From Ostreococcus lucimarinus CCE9901 (lineage: Eukaryota > Chlorophyta > Mamiellophyceae > Mamiellales > Bathycoccaceae), in assembly GCF_000092065.1 (NCBI RefSeq), contig NC_009362.1:1-64000 (forward strand): DNA of 64,000 bases, in the 5' to 3' direction. The number at the start of each line of letters is the position of its first letter. Position 1 is the stretch's first letter. Under the pieces are notes generated by a model. That model saw only the letters and a program-made list of their open reading frames with translations. It was not told where the DNA came from and did not search any database. The position numbers and the translations under genes are program-made. Shown here piece after piece: positions 38,004 to 46,684 of the stretch.

Positions 38004-39005
38004 CTATTTCGCCTTGGCGTGCGACGACGTCACGCGTAAGGCGACGTCGATGTATCTATCGACCGTTCGCGTCAACGCGAAGATGCCACCCATCGTCGCC
38101 AACGTCTTGGTGAGAAAATACACGATGCTCTTCGAAGTCACCGTTATGTTCACGGCGATGGCGGATAAGTCGTAAATAAAGAACAACTGCGGCAACGCAC
38201 CCCAATGTGGAGTTTCGATGAAATGTTCCGTGACGCTGTATTGATTCGTTCGCGTGCGCACGGTCCAAGGTATGAAACCGAAGAGCGCTCGCGTCGAAGA
38301 GTACGTCGTCGGCACGACTTTCATAAAGTACTTGTAAATCCCGCTCTTCGTCTCCATCCGCCGCACTCCGTTCATCGGATTCACCGCCCCCGGAAACTCG
38401 GCCCCGAAAGTGAACGTTTTCACCGCGTGCCGCATGTCGATCTCCCACGGTTCGTCGTAAATCTCTTTCAAAAACTCATAACTCTCCGGCCCCGTCGACG
38501 CGCGCAGCGTCCCCGCCACGCGCCGCGCCTCCAATTCCCCGTGCAATCGGCACCCCTCCACGTCCGCCTTCGCCTCCCGCACCTCGTGCGCGTGTTCGGG
38601 TCGTCGCTGAAACAACACCAATCCTCCTAAATCCACCCCTCCCGCGCTCTCGTACTCCCCGATCGCGCGTCCGCTCGCGTCCAACCGCGTCTTGAGCAAC
38701 AGTCCTCGCGCGTCCACCTCGTGTTTCCCGCTCTCATCGTACGCGTCCACGTACAGCAACTGGCACGGCATTCGCGGGAACGTCACGTCTATCTCTATTC
38801 GCAGCGTCGCGTTCCTCGCGTCGTCCACGCCGTGCGTCTTCGCGCGCGTCGGCGTGAGAAAATCTGTTATCTCAACCAGCGCGAGCGCGCACGCGAGGAC
38901 GACGCCGACGACGGAGACGCACGCGCCCGCGCGCGTTCGCTTCGTCAGGTGCGGCGCCGCGCGCGCGAACGCGTCGACGCGCGCGACCGCGGGGAACCAT
39001 CGCAT
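38004..39005 (-). CDS. ERGIC/Erv41-46-type ER-Golgi cargo receptor protein
   Basis: 333 residues from the ATG at 39005. Topology fits the family: an N-terminal segment with FARAAPHLTKRT, a membrane helix (ACVSVVGVVLACALALVEI), a large lumenal domain and a second membrane helix near the C-terminus (SKSIVYFLTKTLATMGGIFA). Conserved features include the GCRLHGELEARRVAGT motif, NPMNGVRR, YKYFMKVVPTTY and IYDLSAIAVNITV. These proteins cycle between ER and Golgi in COPII/COPI vesicles. The C-terminus ends HAKAK; a dilysine-type retrieval signal is not strict. Head-to-head with the SDR gene. Confidence 0.92.
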   Translation of the reverse strand: MRWFPAVARVDAFARAAPHLTKRTRAGACVSVVGVVLACALALVEITDFLTPTRAKTHGVDDARNATLRIEIDVTFPRMPCQLLYVDAYDESGKHEVDARGLLLKTRLDASGRAIGEYESAGGVDLGGLVLFQRRPEHAHEVREAKADVEGCRLHGELEARRVAGTLRASTGPESYEFLKEIYDEPWEIDMRHAVKTFTFGAEFPGAVNPMNGVRRMETKSGIYKYFMKVVPTTYSSTRALFGFIPWTVRTRTNQYSVTEHFIETPHWGALPQLFFIYDLSAIAVNITVTSKSIVYFLTKTLATMGGIFALTRTVDRYIDVALRVTSSHAKAK

Positions 39006-39054
39006 CGCGGCGTCGCGACGTGACGACAGACCGACGGACCGACCCAGCCATCCA

Positions 39055-39120
39055 TCATGCATTCATTCATTCATTCATTCATTCGCATCGATCGATCGCG
39101 CCGATCGATCGATCGATCCG
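39055..39120. repeat. Microsatellites ATTC and GATC
   Basis: A CATT tetranucleotide run (about 39060-39085) is followed by two short GATC runs (39088-39120) in the region between the divergent ERGIC-type and SDR genes. Confidence 0.85.
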
Positions 39121-39145
39121 CAGTCGTCGACGCGTCGCGCGGTCG

Positions 39146-40144
39146 ATGCTCGCGTCGCTCGCGTCGCGCGCCGCGCCGTCGCGTCTCGCGATTCCGTCGC
39201 GCGCCGCGCGAACGCGCGCGTCGACCGCGCCCGCGCGACGTCCGCGCGCGCGTTCGCGATTTCGATTCCGACGCGTCGTCGCCATGGCGTCGTCGCCGTT
39301 CGCGTCGGACGCGCCGCCCGAGGGGTACGCGATGGCGGATCAGGTGAAACGATTCGCGAAGGCGAAGGCGGAGTGCGTCGAGCGCGTGATGAACATCGAC
39401 GCGGTGTACGACGGGACGTACCTGGCGGGGAAGCGCGTGCTCGTGACGGGGGCGAATCGCGGCGTCGGGCTGGCGCTGTGCGAGGAGCTGACGCGGCGAG
39501 GCGCGGAGGTGGTGGCGACGTGTCGAAGGACGAGCGAGGCGCTGATGGCGCTGAAACCGAAGGAGGTGATCGAGGACGTGGACGTGACGGACGCGGCGAG
39601 CTGCGAACGCATGGCGAAGGCGGTGGGCGGGACGCTGGACATCGTCGTCAACAACGCGGGATACTTTTACGAACCCGTGGAGAAGGTGACGGATGGGTCG
39701 ATGGCGTTCGACGAGGAGTTGAAGATGATCGATATCTGCGCCGTCGGACCGCTGCGCGTGTCGAACGCGCTGTATAACGCGGGTAAGATCACCAAGGGCG
39801 GGAAGATCGCCATGGTGACCTCGCAAGGAGGGTCGGTGACGTGGCGAGAGGTGCAAAATCCGAGCGGCGGCGACTACGGGCATCACATGTCGAAAGCCGC
39901 CGCGAACATGGGGGCGAAATTGTTGGCGCAAGAGCTCAAGCACGAGGGGATCATGGTGCAAGTGCTCCACCCGGGGTTCAACAAGACGGACATGACGGCC
40001 AAGTACGCAAAGATTTGGGAAGTCGAAGGCGCGGTCGATCCCGCCGTCGGCGCCAAGCGCGTGCTGCACGAAATCAGCTTGATGACGCCGGAACACAACG
40101 GCATGTTCATCAACTGCGAGGACGGCTTACAAATCCCGTGGTGA
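39146..40144 (+). CDS. Short-chain dehydrogenase/reductase, putative organellar, atypical active site
   Basis: 332 residues from the ATG at 39146. The first 50 residues (LASLASRAAPSRLAIPSRAA onward) look like an organellar transit peptide, and a second Met follows at MASSPFASD. Rossmann motifs TGANRGVGLALCEEL and VVNNAG are clear, as is the Ser region MVTSQGGSVTW. The catalytic YxxxK position reads H246-H-M-S-K250, with a Tyr two residues earlier (Y244), so the usual Tyr is His. The C-terminal VLHPGFNKTDMT and a family-like ending are normal. Closest in style to C-factor-like SDRs. Substrate unknown. Confidence 0.88.
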   Translation: MLASLASRAAPSRLAIPSRAARTRASTAPARRPRARSRFRFRRVVAMASSPFASDAPPEGYAMADQVKRFAKAKAECVERVMNIDAVYDGTYLAGKRVLVTGANRGVGLALCEELTRRGAEVVATCRRTSEALMALKPKEVIEDVDVTDAASCERMAKAVGGTLDIVVNNAGYFYEPVEKVTDGSMAFDEELKMIDICAVGPLRVSNALYNAGKITKGGKIAMVTSQGGSVTWREVQNPSGGDYGHHMSKAAANMGAKLLAQELKHEGIMVQVLHPGFNKTDMTAKYAKIWEVEGAVDPAVGAKRVLHEISLMTPEHNGMFINCEDGLQIPW

Positions 40145-40252
40145 GCGAGCGCGACGTAACATTCATCAATTCTTCTCCTCCTTCTTTTAATTACAACAAT
40201 GATTTCCTGACTAATAATACATCTCTCTCGACACCGGCGCGGCGTTAGTCGG

Positions 40253-41104
40253 TTAGAACTCGGGTTGTTCGCCCAAGCGATGACACGGCGCGTCGCGGGT
40301 TCCACATCCCTTCGCACACGAGTTATAACACGGCGCCGCGAATGCGGCGTCATTTATGTCCGGCTTTACACCGAATGTCATCACGCAACTCCCATCTTCG
40401 TGATTCGGATCGAGCCGAGCGTCGACGCCGAACGCTTCCTTGAAGAAGCGCTGCGTCGGAATTTTGCAAAAGTTCGCGCAACTCGCTGAACACCCACTTT
40501 GCTCTAAATATCGGCACTTACGCAGCTTCACTTGCGCCATGACCCCATCGCTTTCCCTCGGCATCACTTCGCACGGTCCCACGAGCCAGGCGAAGGCCTC
40601 GCGAGTGATGTACGCGTTCATCTCGTCCACCCACGGCGCCGGCTTTATCATTTTTTTAAACAAAAACCGCACAGGTGCGGGTATGATGGACAAAAGCGCT
40701 CGCGTCACCGCCGCGCGCTGTTCGACCACCGTTCGTCCGTCCGCCAGCGCGTCCGCGAGCGCGACGAGCCGCTCGAATCCGCGCTTCTCGTTCGCGCTCG
40801 CGCTCGCCTCCTCGCCCACCACCGCCGCGAGCTTTGCGTTAAACAACGAGATCGCCAACGCGTCCAGCGCCCCGTCCGCGTACGTCGTGCTTCGGGGATC
40901 GATGACGCCATCTTTATTCGTCGTCGCGCTCGGCGAATACGTCGCGCTCGAGCCTCTGCCGATGCCGAACCGCACGACTTCCACTTCCGTCGAACCGGTG
41001 CTGTCGGACGACGCGCGCGGCCGCGCGTGCCGCGCGTGTCGCGACGAGGGCGACGCGAATCGCGTCGCGCGCGTGTAGTGTGCGCGGACGTCGCGCGCGA
41101 GCAT
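40253..41104 (-). CDS. D27-like (DUF4033) carotenoid isomerase family protein
   Basis: 283 residues. The diagnostic Cys-rich signature RKCRYLEQSGCSASCANFCK followed by IPTQRFF, then LDPNHEDGSCVMTFG, matches DWARF27, a plastid iron-containing beta-carotene 9-cis isomerase. Additional Cys lie near the C-terminus (PCYNSCAKGCGTRDAPCHRLG). The first 45 residues are Arg/Ala/Ser-rich, fitting a transit peptide. In land plants D27 begins strigolactone synthesis. Green algae carry several D27-like genes whose products may simply shape the carotenoid pool, so a strigolactone role is not implied. Confidence 0.9.
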   Translation of the reverse strand: MLARDVRAHYTRATRFASPSSRHARHARPRASSDSTGSTEVEVVRFGIGRGSSATYSPSATTNKDGVIDPRSTTYADGALDALAISLFNAKLAAVVGEEASASANEKRGFERLVALADALADGRTVVEQRAAVTRALLSIIPAPVRFLFKKMIKPAPWVDEMNAYITREAFAWLVGPCEVMPRESDGVMAQVKLRKCRYLEQSGCSASCANFCKIPTQRFFKEAFGVDARLDPNHEDGSCVMTFGVKPDINDAAFAAPCYNSCAKGCGTRDAPCHRLGEQPEF

Positions 41105-41221
41105 GAGGACGCGCGCGCGAGTGAAGCAGCCGCCGACGAACGCTGTTACAACAGTCGCGCGAGCGCGCGAAACGCGAGCGAAAATAACGCTCGCTCGCTC
41201 GCTCGCGCGGAATACATACGA

Positions 41222-41755
41222 CTAAGTAATGACGCAGCAACAACTCGGGGCGTCGTCCCTCGCTCTCGGATGTCGCACGTCGTCATCAGAACTATCGCTA
41301 TCGTCCTCGTACTCGTACAATCCCGCGTTCGCGCCCGCGCCCTGGCTCGGCAAACGCGCAAACATCCCACCTTCCCCTTCCTCGCTCTCGCTCGGCGTGT
41401 ACTCAATCGTCATCTCCAACGGCCGTTTACGCCGATTTTCATCCCTTCCGCTCGTCGACGGGTCGTTTCGCTCCTCTTCGTCGCGCGGCGCGTCCTCGCT
41501 CGCCTCGTCCTGCCATCGAATGTGCGCCACCCGATCGCGACGCCGCCTTCCCGTCGACGATCGCCGCGCCCCATCGCTCGCCACTTCACTCGTCGTCGCT
41601 TCCGTCGTCGGCATCGTCGTCATCTCCACCGCCGTCGCTTTCGTCGACGTCGTTTTCACGAATCGCGTCTTCACCGCGGACAATCCGCGTCGCGCATTCT
41701 TTTCGTTCGTCGCGGTGTTCGCGCGCGCGATCGAGTCTCGCGAGCGCAGCCCCAT
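41222..41755 (-). CDS. Hypothetical protein ending in a CaaX-like box
   Basis: 177 residues, mostly polar and probably disordered. Thr-rich first third, a basic patch (GRRRRDRVAHIRWQDE), acidic Ser/Asp stretches (EYTPSESEEGEGG, EDDSDSSDDD), and the ending SCCCVIT. The last four residues, CVIT, fit a CaaX prenylation motif, and two adjacent Cys could be palmitoylated, suggesting a lipid-anchored protein (inference). No family is recognised. Head-to-head with the small ORF at 41902. Confidence 0.6.
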   Translation of the reverse strand: MGLRSRDSIARANTATNEKNARRGLSAVKTRFVKTTSTKATAVEMTTMPTTEATTSEVASDGARRSSTGRRRRDRVAHIRWQDEASEDAPRDEEERNDPSTSGRDENRRKRPLEMTIEYTPSESEEGEGGMFARLPSQGAGANAGLYEYEDDSDSSDDDVRHPRARDDAPSCCCVIT

Positions 41756-41901
41756 TCCAGGCGTTACCGCGCGCGTTTCCGCGCGTCTCGACGGACGCGC
41801 GCGGCGGTGTGGCGACGCGACCGCGCGACGACCGCGCGACGCGTCGAATCGAATCGACGCGCGCCGCGCGCGGCAGAGCGCGTCGCGACGCGCGACGCGC
41901 G

Positions 41902-42216
41902 ATGCCGCCGCGCCTCGACGCGAACGCGCTCGCGACGCTCGCGCGGTGCGCTCGTTCGCGCGCGCGACGCGTCAAGGCGCGATTCGACGCGCGTTTCGCG
42001 GTCGACGAGCGGGACGTCGACGGCGTCGTGCGCGAGGTGTTTCCGGGACCGTTGCTCGCGTGGCCGCCCAAGGAGGGCGTGGACGTCGAGCGCGCGCGCG
42101 CGGAAGTGAGGCGGGGGGAAGTCGACGCGCGCGCGGCGCTGGAGGCGTGGACGCGACGGACGGGAGGGCGCGCGAGGGACGGGACGGAACCGTCGCGGGA
42201 CGAGCGCGACTGGTAG
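41902..42216 (+). CDS. Small hypothetical Arg/Ala-rich protein
   Basis: 104 residues from the ATG at 41902. Helix-rich composition (LDANALATLARCARSRARR, VDGVVREVFPGPLLAWPPKE), ending DERDW. The segment VFPGPLLAWPPKEGVDVERA is less repetitive than noise frames here and supports a real gene. No domain is recognised. It is convergent with the MRS2-like gene (stops 68 bp apart). Confidence 0.5.
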   Translation: MPPRLDANALATLARCARSRARRVKARFDARFAVDERDVDGVVREVFPGPLLAWPPKEGVDVERARAEVRRGEVDARAALEAWTRRTGGRARDGTEPSRDERDW

Positions 42217-42284
42217 CGAGACATTTTAATTAAAATCCATGTACAGCGATAGCGATGATAGAAGAGAGTGCGAGAGTGCAATTT

Positions 42285-43841
42285 TTAGAGAATGTTACGT
42301 CGTCGGCACAGACGGTAGAGCCAGGCGGACATGCCGATGCACGAACTGATCAACAGCGCGGTGCACAGGTAAAACGCCTTGACGCTCGATTCGAACGTCG
42401 ACGTCAAGTTCATACCGAAAATACCAGTCACGACGGCGCCGATCGCGGCGGCAAAGCTCGCGATGGAGAGCATGAGCTCGATTTTGCTCACCTCGAGACG
42501 TCGAGCCGATAGCGTGACGGAGATGGACTCGTCGAGATCTCTCGTGTTTTCGAGCAACGCCTCGGTGGCTCCGTGCACCGCTTCCGTTTGCTGCACGTAA
42601 TACTCGAGCAAGTTTTCGACTTCCTCCTGTTCTTCCGCCTTGGCCTCGCCCGTGGCTTTGGAAGAAAGCGTCATGCGCTCGATGTCATCTTCGTCGTCTA
42701 AAGTTTCCAGCAACTCGTCTCGAACCGCGGACGCGCGCGATTCGAGCTGCACGAGCGCCTGCTTCATGAAGCGCATCTCGTCAAACGTAGTCTTCTCGAT
42801 CCCGGTTTGAAGCTTGCGCTCGAGCGCGCGGTACCTTCGCGCGCAGTGTTCGAGTCTATTTTCGAGTTGCGCACACGTCTCTTGCAGCGCAGCCTCGACC
42901 ATCGTGAGCTCGAAGGGCAAAACGTCCATGCCGTCGCTGCTGGACTGCGTCGACGCGTTGTTCTGTCTTTGCGTCCACGCCTCGAGAAAGTTCATCGACA
43001 TCATCGTGTCCGGTTCCAACAACAGCGCGTGTTCGGCGCAGATGATGATACGCACACCCAAATTCACCAACACCGAATCCTCGCGAACGATCACCGCGGG
43101 CGTATTCGTCGTCTGCCCGAGCGTCGGGTCGATGCGTCTCAAATCGCGCGGCGACAAATCCGTGTCCCTCAACAGTTGCCTGCGCGTCATGATTTGCTTG
43201 TACGGCACGCGCTGTCCCGCGGCATCGATGCGATACACCGCATAGGGCTTCGATAAATAATGCCCCGCGTGTCGTTCGTGCCTCGATGACCCCTCTCGCA
43301 CGCGTTGCGCGCCCTCCGCCGCGTCCCCGACCCCATTCGCCCCGTTCGCGTTCGACTGAATCTTCTTATCCTCCTCGAACAACCACGCCGAAACGTCCTG
43401 CGACATCGCCGGATTACTTTCAACGTTTTTTTCGCTCTCACTCCTCGACGCTTCGGAATCGCTCACCGCGTTCGACCGCGCGTTTCGTCCCCGCGCGCGT
43501 CGTCTCGCCAACGTCAGCGCCAACGCCGGCGCGCGCGCGAGCGCCCCCCCCATCGTCCCCCATCGCGCGATTTCCTCCCTCCCGCGCGTCGACGACGTCG
43601 AGCACGCGTCCACGCCTCCATCCGCGCCGCCGTCTCTCACCGCGCGCGTCTCTCTCGCGCGCGCACCGCTCGCGCGTTTCAGCGCGTCGCGCGATTCGCG
43701 CGCGGCGATTCCGCGTGCGTCGCCCTCTCGCGTCTTCGCGCGTCGATTCGCGCGCGCTCGCGCGACGCATCGCGCGCGCGTCCGCGTCACTCGCGCTGAA
43801 ACGCGCGCGCTCGCGCGCGTCGTCGTCGTCGTCGTCGCCAT
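42285..43841 (-). CDS. MRS2/CorA-type magnesium transporter
   Basis: 518 residues. Two C-terminal membrane helices flank the signature G476-M-N478 (VTGIFGMNL), the Mg2+ selectivity motif of the CorA superfamily. The N-terminal domain shows MRS2 features: RRDLLRRIDP-like segment with PRDLRRIDPTLG, IIICAEHALLL, LPFELTMVEAALQETCAQLE and a long coiled stretch to LLEYYVQQTEAV. The first 130 residues are Arg/Ala/Ser-rich and may include a plastid or mitochondrial transit peptide; the precise start is uncertain. Plant MRS2 proteins supply Mg2+ to plastids, mitochondria and the cytosol. Divergent from the NASP-like gene. Confidence 0.93.
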   Translation of the reverse strand: MATTTTTTRASARVSARVTRTRARCVARARANRRAKTREGDARGIAARESRDALKRASGARARETRAVRDGGADGGVDACSTSSTRGREEIARWGTMGGALARAPALALTLARRRARGRNARSNAVSDSEASRSESEKNVESNPAMSQDVSAWLFEEDKKIQSNANGANGVGDAAEGAQRVREGSSRHERHAGHYLSKPYAVYRIDAAGQRVPYKQIMTRRQLLRDTDLSPRDLRRIDPTLGQTTNTPAVIVREDSVLVNLGVRIIICAEHALLLEPDTMMSMNFLEAWTQRQNNASTQSSSDGMDVLPFELTMVEAALQETCAQLENRLEHCARRYRALERKLQTGIEKTTFDEMRFMKQALVQLESRASAVRDELLETLDDEDDIERMTLSSKATGEAKAEEQEEVENLLEYYVQQTEAVHGATEALLENTRDLDESISVTLSARRLEVSKIELMLSIASFAAAIGAVVTGIFGMNLTSTFESSVKAFYLCTALLISSCIGMSAWLYRLCRRRNIL

Positions 43842-44072
43842 CGTGTGCGGGCGCGCGCGCGCGTCGCGCGATTCGGCGCGTCGTCGGCAGCCATCTTTTT
43901 ATACGACGCGCGCGTCGCATAGAAACGGTGTTTGAGACTATATAGAAGCACTCGGACCGATGAAACCATCACGATAGTGTTTGCGTGTTGATTCGCACCA
44001 CGCGCGCGAATTCAAACGCGACAGCCGCGGCGCGTCGGCGCGTCACGTCGGCGCGCGCGCGAATCGCGAGCG

Positions 44073-45305
44073 ATGGAGGCGGCGATGGCGAAACTGGAGA
44101 CGGCGAAGACGGCGCTGCGCGGCGCGAGCGGGCCGGACGACGGCGATCGCGCGATCGAACTCGCGGGCGAGGCGCTGGAAAAGTTTATGGAGATCGCGAA
44201 CGACGCGGACGCGGACGAGGCGAGCGTGCGACGGGAGACGGCGCGCGCGCACTTTGTGTACGGAGAGGCGCTGTTTCGAGGCGCGCAGGCGCAAAACACG
44301 GTGTTCGGGGAACAGGTGCGGGCGAACGCGGAGGCGAGCGGGACGAGGCTGGAGGACGCGCCCGAGGACGAAGACGTGGGCGAGGAAGACGAGGAAGAAG
44401 GAGCGGGCGCGACGGAGGGCGAGAAGAACGGTAAGGAAGCCGCGGATGACGAGGACGAGGGCGAGGAGGATGAGGAAGAGTCTGATATGGAGTTGGCGTG
44501 GAAGATGTTGGAGACGGCGCGCGTGATGTTTGAAGAGGACGCGAACGCGGCGTTGGAATTGGCGGATGTTTTAGAGACGATCGGGGAGTTGAACATGGAA
44601 CAGTCGCAATTTGATACGGCGTTGTCGGATTACAAGTCGGCGTTGAAGCTCTTGGAAGAAAACTTGGAAGCGACGGATAGGCGTTTGGCGAGCGCGCTGT
44701 ATTCGATTTCCATCGCTAATCAAATGATGGAGGCGAATGACGACGCGCTCGCGGCGAACACGCGCGCGATCGAAATCTGTGACGCGCGAATCGCGGAGCT
44801 CAAAGCTGGGACGGCGCGCGTGAGCAAGGGTGCGCGCGAGAACGCGGATGAAGTCGTCTCGCCCGAGGCTGCCATCGCCGAGTTGGAGCAAATAATGGGC
44901 GTGGCGTCCGATTTGAAGGAGCGCCAACTCGAGCTGAAAGAGCTCGTCAGTGCGGACAACTCCACGCGCGAAGCTCTCCGACAGGCGTTCAAGGCGATCG
45001 GCGGTGCAGCGCCCCCGGGTGCGTCGGAGCCGGAGGAGAGCGCCGGTTTCGCCGCTCCGACGCTTACGTCGAGCGTTCCCGTGCAAGCGGCGCCTGTTCG
45101 CCGCGTATTACCCGCGCCTGTTCGCCGCGTCGAGGTCGCACCGCTTCAAGAAGCGCCGGCGAAGCGCGTGGAGCCGCAGCAAACGTCCGCGCCCGCTGCC
45201 GCTCCAGAGGCGAAGAAGATGAAACCGACGCCCGTGGACAAAGCCGCGTTGATTGGTGCGACTGCTCCCAAGGACGCCGAACCAAACGGATGCCCGCAGC
45301 AGTAG
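44073..45305 (+). CDS. NASP/Hif1-type histone chaperone (SHNi-TPR)
   Basis: 410 residues. TPR units at the start (AIELAGEALEKFMEIA, ARAHFVYGEALFRGAQ) are interrupted by an acidic stretch (about 95-130), as in NASP. These are followed by MELAWKMLETARVMFEED, AALELADVLETIGELNMEQS, DYKSALKLLEENL and RRLASALYSISIANQMM, the SHNi-TPR pattern. The C-terminal 130 residues are Ala/Pro-rich with a basic EAKKMKPTP patch, a possible NLS. NASP proteins escort H3-H4 dimers and buffer soluble H3, which links functionally to the H3 gene at 31 kb although they are not neighbours. Confidence 0.92.
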   Translation: MEAAMAKLETAKTALRGASGPDDGDRAIELAGEALEKFMEIANDADADEASVRRETARAHFVYGEALFRGAQAQNTVFGEQVRANAEASGTRLEDAPEDEDVGEEDEEEGAGATEGEKNGKEAADDEDEGEEDEEESDMELAWKMLETARVMFEEDANAALELADVLETIGELNMEQSQFDTALSDYKSALKLLEENLEATDRRLASALYSISIANQMMEANDDALAANTRAIEICDARIAELKAGTARVSKGARENADEVVSPEAAIAELEQIMGVASDLKERQLELKELVSADNSTREALRQAFKAIGGAAPPGASEPEESAGFAAPTLTSSVPVQAAPVRRVLPAPVRRVEVAPLQEAPAKRVEPQQTSAPAAAPEAKKMKPTPVDKAALIGATAPKDAEPNGCPQQ

Positions 45306-45387
45306 TGCAGTAGTTGATCGAGTTCGCTACTAGTGTAATCGTCATGAATTAAAACAACCATGCTGTTAGCACCTACTGTGCCCTAAG

Positions 45388-46494
45388 CTATCTGAAGAAT
45401 ATAGTCGTCATCGCAAAGACGGCGATGCCCACGGCGACGCTCGTCGCCATCGTCGCGTTTGTCACGCTATTAGCACCTACTGTGCCGAGCAAACTGGTGT
45501 TTCGGGGCTTGATATCTAACGTCGCGACGAGCGGGAAGTGATCGCTCACGCTTGAAGTGACGAGGTCGTGGCGAATCGCCGCGCTGACGACTTCGATGTC
45601 CGCTCGAGACGTCAAAATGTAGTCTAATTTTGCCTTAGACGACCCGCTTTGCCACGTGTACCGACTGACTTGCGCGATTCGCCCACCAACCTCCTCTAAC
45701 TCGTCCACGCCGTCGTCGTTGAAATCGCGCAATCGTTTCAGCACCTTGCTCGTCGGCGAGTTGTTTCCCGCGTCGACGTGGCGATCGGAATAATCGTTCA
45801 AATCCCCGGCGACGATGACGGCGTCTCCGGCGTCGTATCGCGCTTGCGCGATCGCCCGCAACACCTCAACCTGCGCTTCTCGCTGCGCACAGCTACTCGG
45901 CTGCGTCGGATTAGCTTTCAAGTGCGCCCCGATGACGCTGACGTATCGACCGCTCACGGATATCCGCGTCCAAAAATGTTTCGACACGCCGCTCTCCTTA
46001 CTTCCCGAGTACGCGCACGACGACTGCGACGCGTCCCAGGTCGCTCGATTTTCCGTCCGCACAAGATTTGAGCTGAAATCGATTTTGGTCAGCATTCCAA
46101 CCTCCTGCTGCGTCGCGCTATCCGTTCCGTCGACCATCCCGCGCGCGTACGCGGGCGAAGCGTTCGCCGCGCGCGCCAGCGTCTCGCACGTCTCATTCTC
46201 CACGATCACCACGCAATCCGCGTCGACCGCCTGCACGACCGCGCGCACGGCGTCCGCGTGCGCCGACGCCGCGGCCGCGTCCCCGTTCGCGTACGGCGAC
46301 GCCGCCACGTCGTTCACGCCGTCGAACAACCACTTCGCGTTCCAAGTCGCAAACGTCAAAGTCGTCGCGCTGGGCGACGCGCGACGATCGCTCGCGACGA
46401 TCGGCGCGGCGTGACACGTCGTGGCGCTCGCGAACGATGTCTGGACGAGCGCGACGAGCGCGACGAGCGCGACGCGCGCCGCGCGGCGCGACAT
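45388..46494 (-). CDS. Secreted/membrane EEP-family nuclease-like protein
   Basis: 368 residues of the endonuclease/exonuclease/phosphatase (DNase I-like) superfamily. An N-terminal signal peptide (Arg start, VALVALVALVQTSFASA) is followed by ATWNAKWLFDG, VIVENE with the metal-binding Glu, IGAHLKANP, VIVAGDLND and the C-terminal SDHFPLVATL, all expected active-site motifs. A hydrophobic C-terminal helix (ATSVAVGIAVFAMTTIFF) suggests a membrane or GPI-type anchor facing outside. It could serve nucleotide scavenging, but the substrate may also be a phosphoester other than DNA. A 24-bp near-repeat lies at its 3' end (45360-45383 and 45464-45487). Confidence 0.85.
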   Translation of the reverse strand: MSRRAARVALVALVALVQTSFASATTCHAAPIVASDRRASPSATTLTFATWNAKWLFDGVNDVAASPYANGDAAAASAHADAVRAVVQAVDADCVVIVENETCETLARAANASPAYARGMVDGTDSATQQEVGMLTKIDFSSNLVRTENRATWDASQSSCAYSGSKESGVSKHFWTRISVSGRYVSVIGAHLKANPTQPSSCAQREAQVEVLRAIAQARYDAGDAVIVAGDLNDYSDRHVDAGNNSPTSKVLKRLRDFNDDGVDELEEVGGRIAQVSRYTWQSGSSKAKLDYILTSRADIEVVSAAIRHDLVTSSVSDHFPLVATLDIKPRNTSLLGTVGANSVTNATMATSVAVGIAVFAMTTIFFR

Positions 46495-46508
46495 TCGTCA
46501 CGTTTTGA

Positions 46509-46551
46509 GGTTTACTTAACGACCTCACATTAAGTAAACCGACCTCACATT
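46509..46551. promoter_or_regulatory. Palindrome and direct repeat in a bidirectional promoter
   Basis: An 11-bp perfect inverted repeat, GGTTTACTTAA (46509-46519) and its complement (46530-46540), has a 10-nt spacer. The loop contains GACCTCACATT, repeated directly at 46541-46551. It lies 15 bp upstream of the EEP nuclease start and within the interval shared with the PP7-like gene. It may be a dimeric-factor binding site or an mRNA hairpin. Confidence 0.6.
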
Positions 46552-46684
46552 CAAGCGCGGTGGTGCGCCGTCCATCGCCGCGTCCAAGCGAGGCGCGCGT
46601 AGGAGAGAGCTAGACGTCGCACTCGTGCGCGCGCGCCGCTCGAATCACCGCGAAAGACGACGCGCGCGCGGCGCGAGGGGAGGG

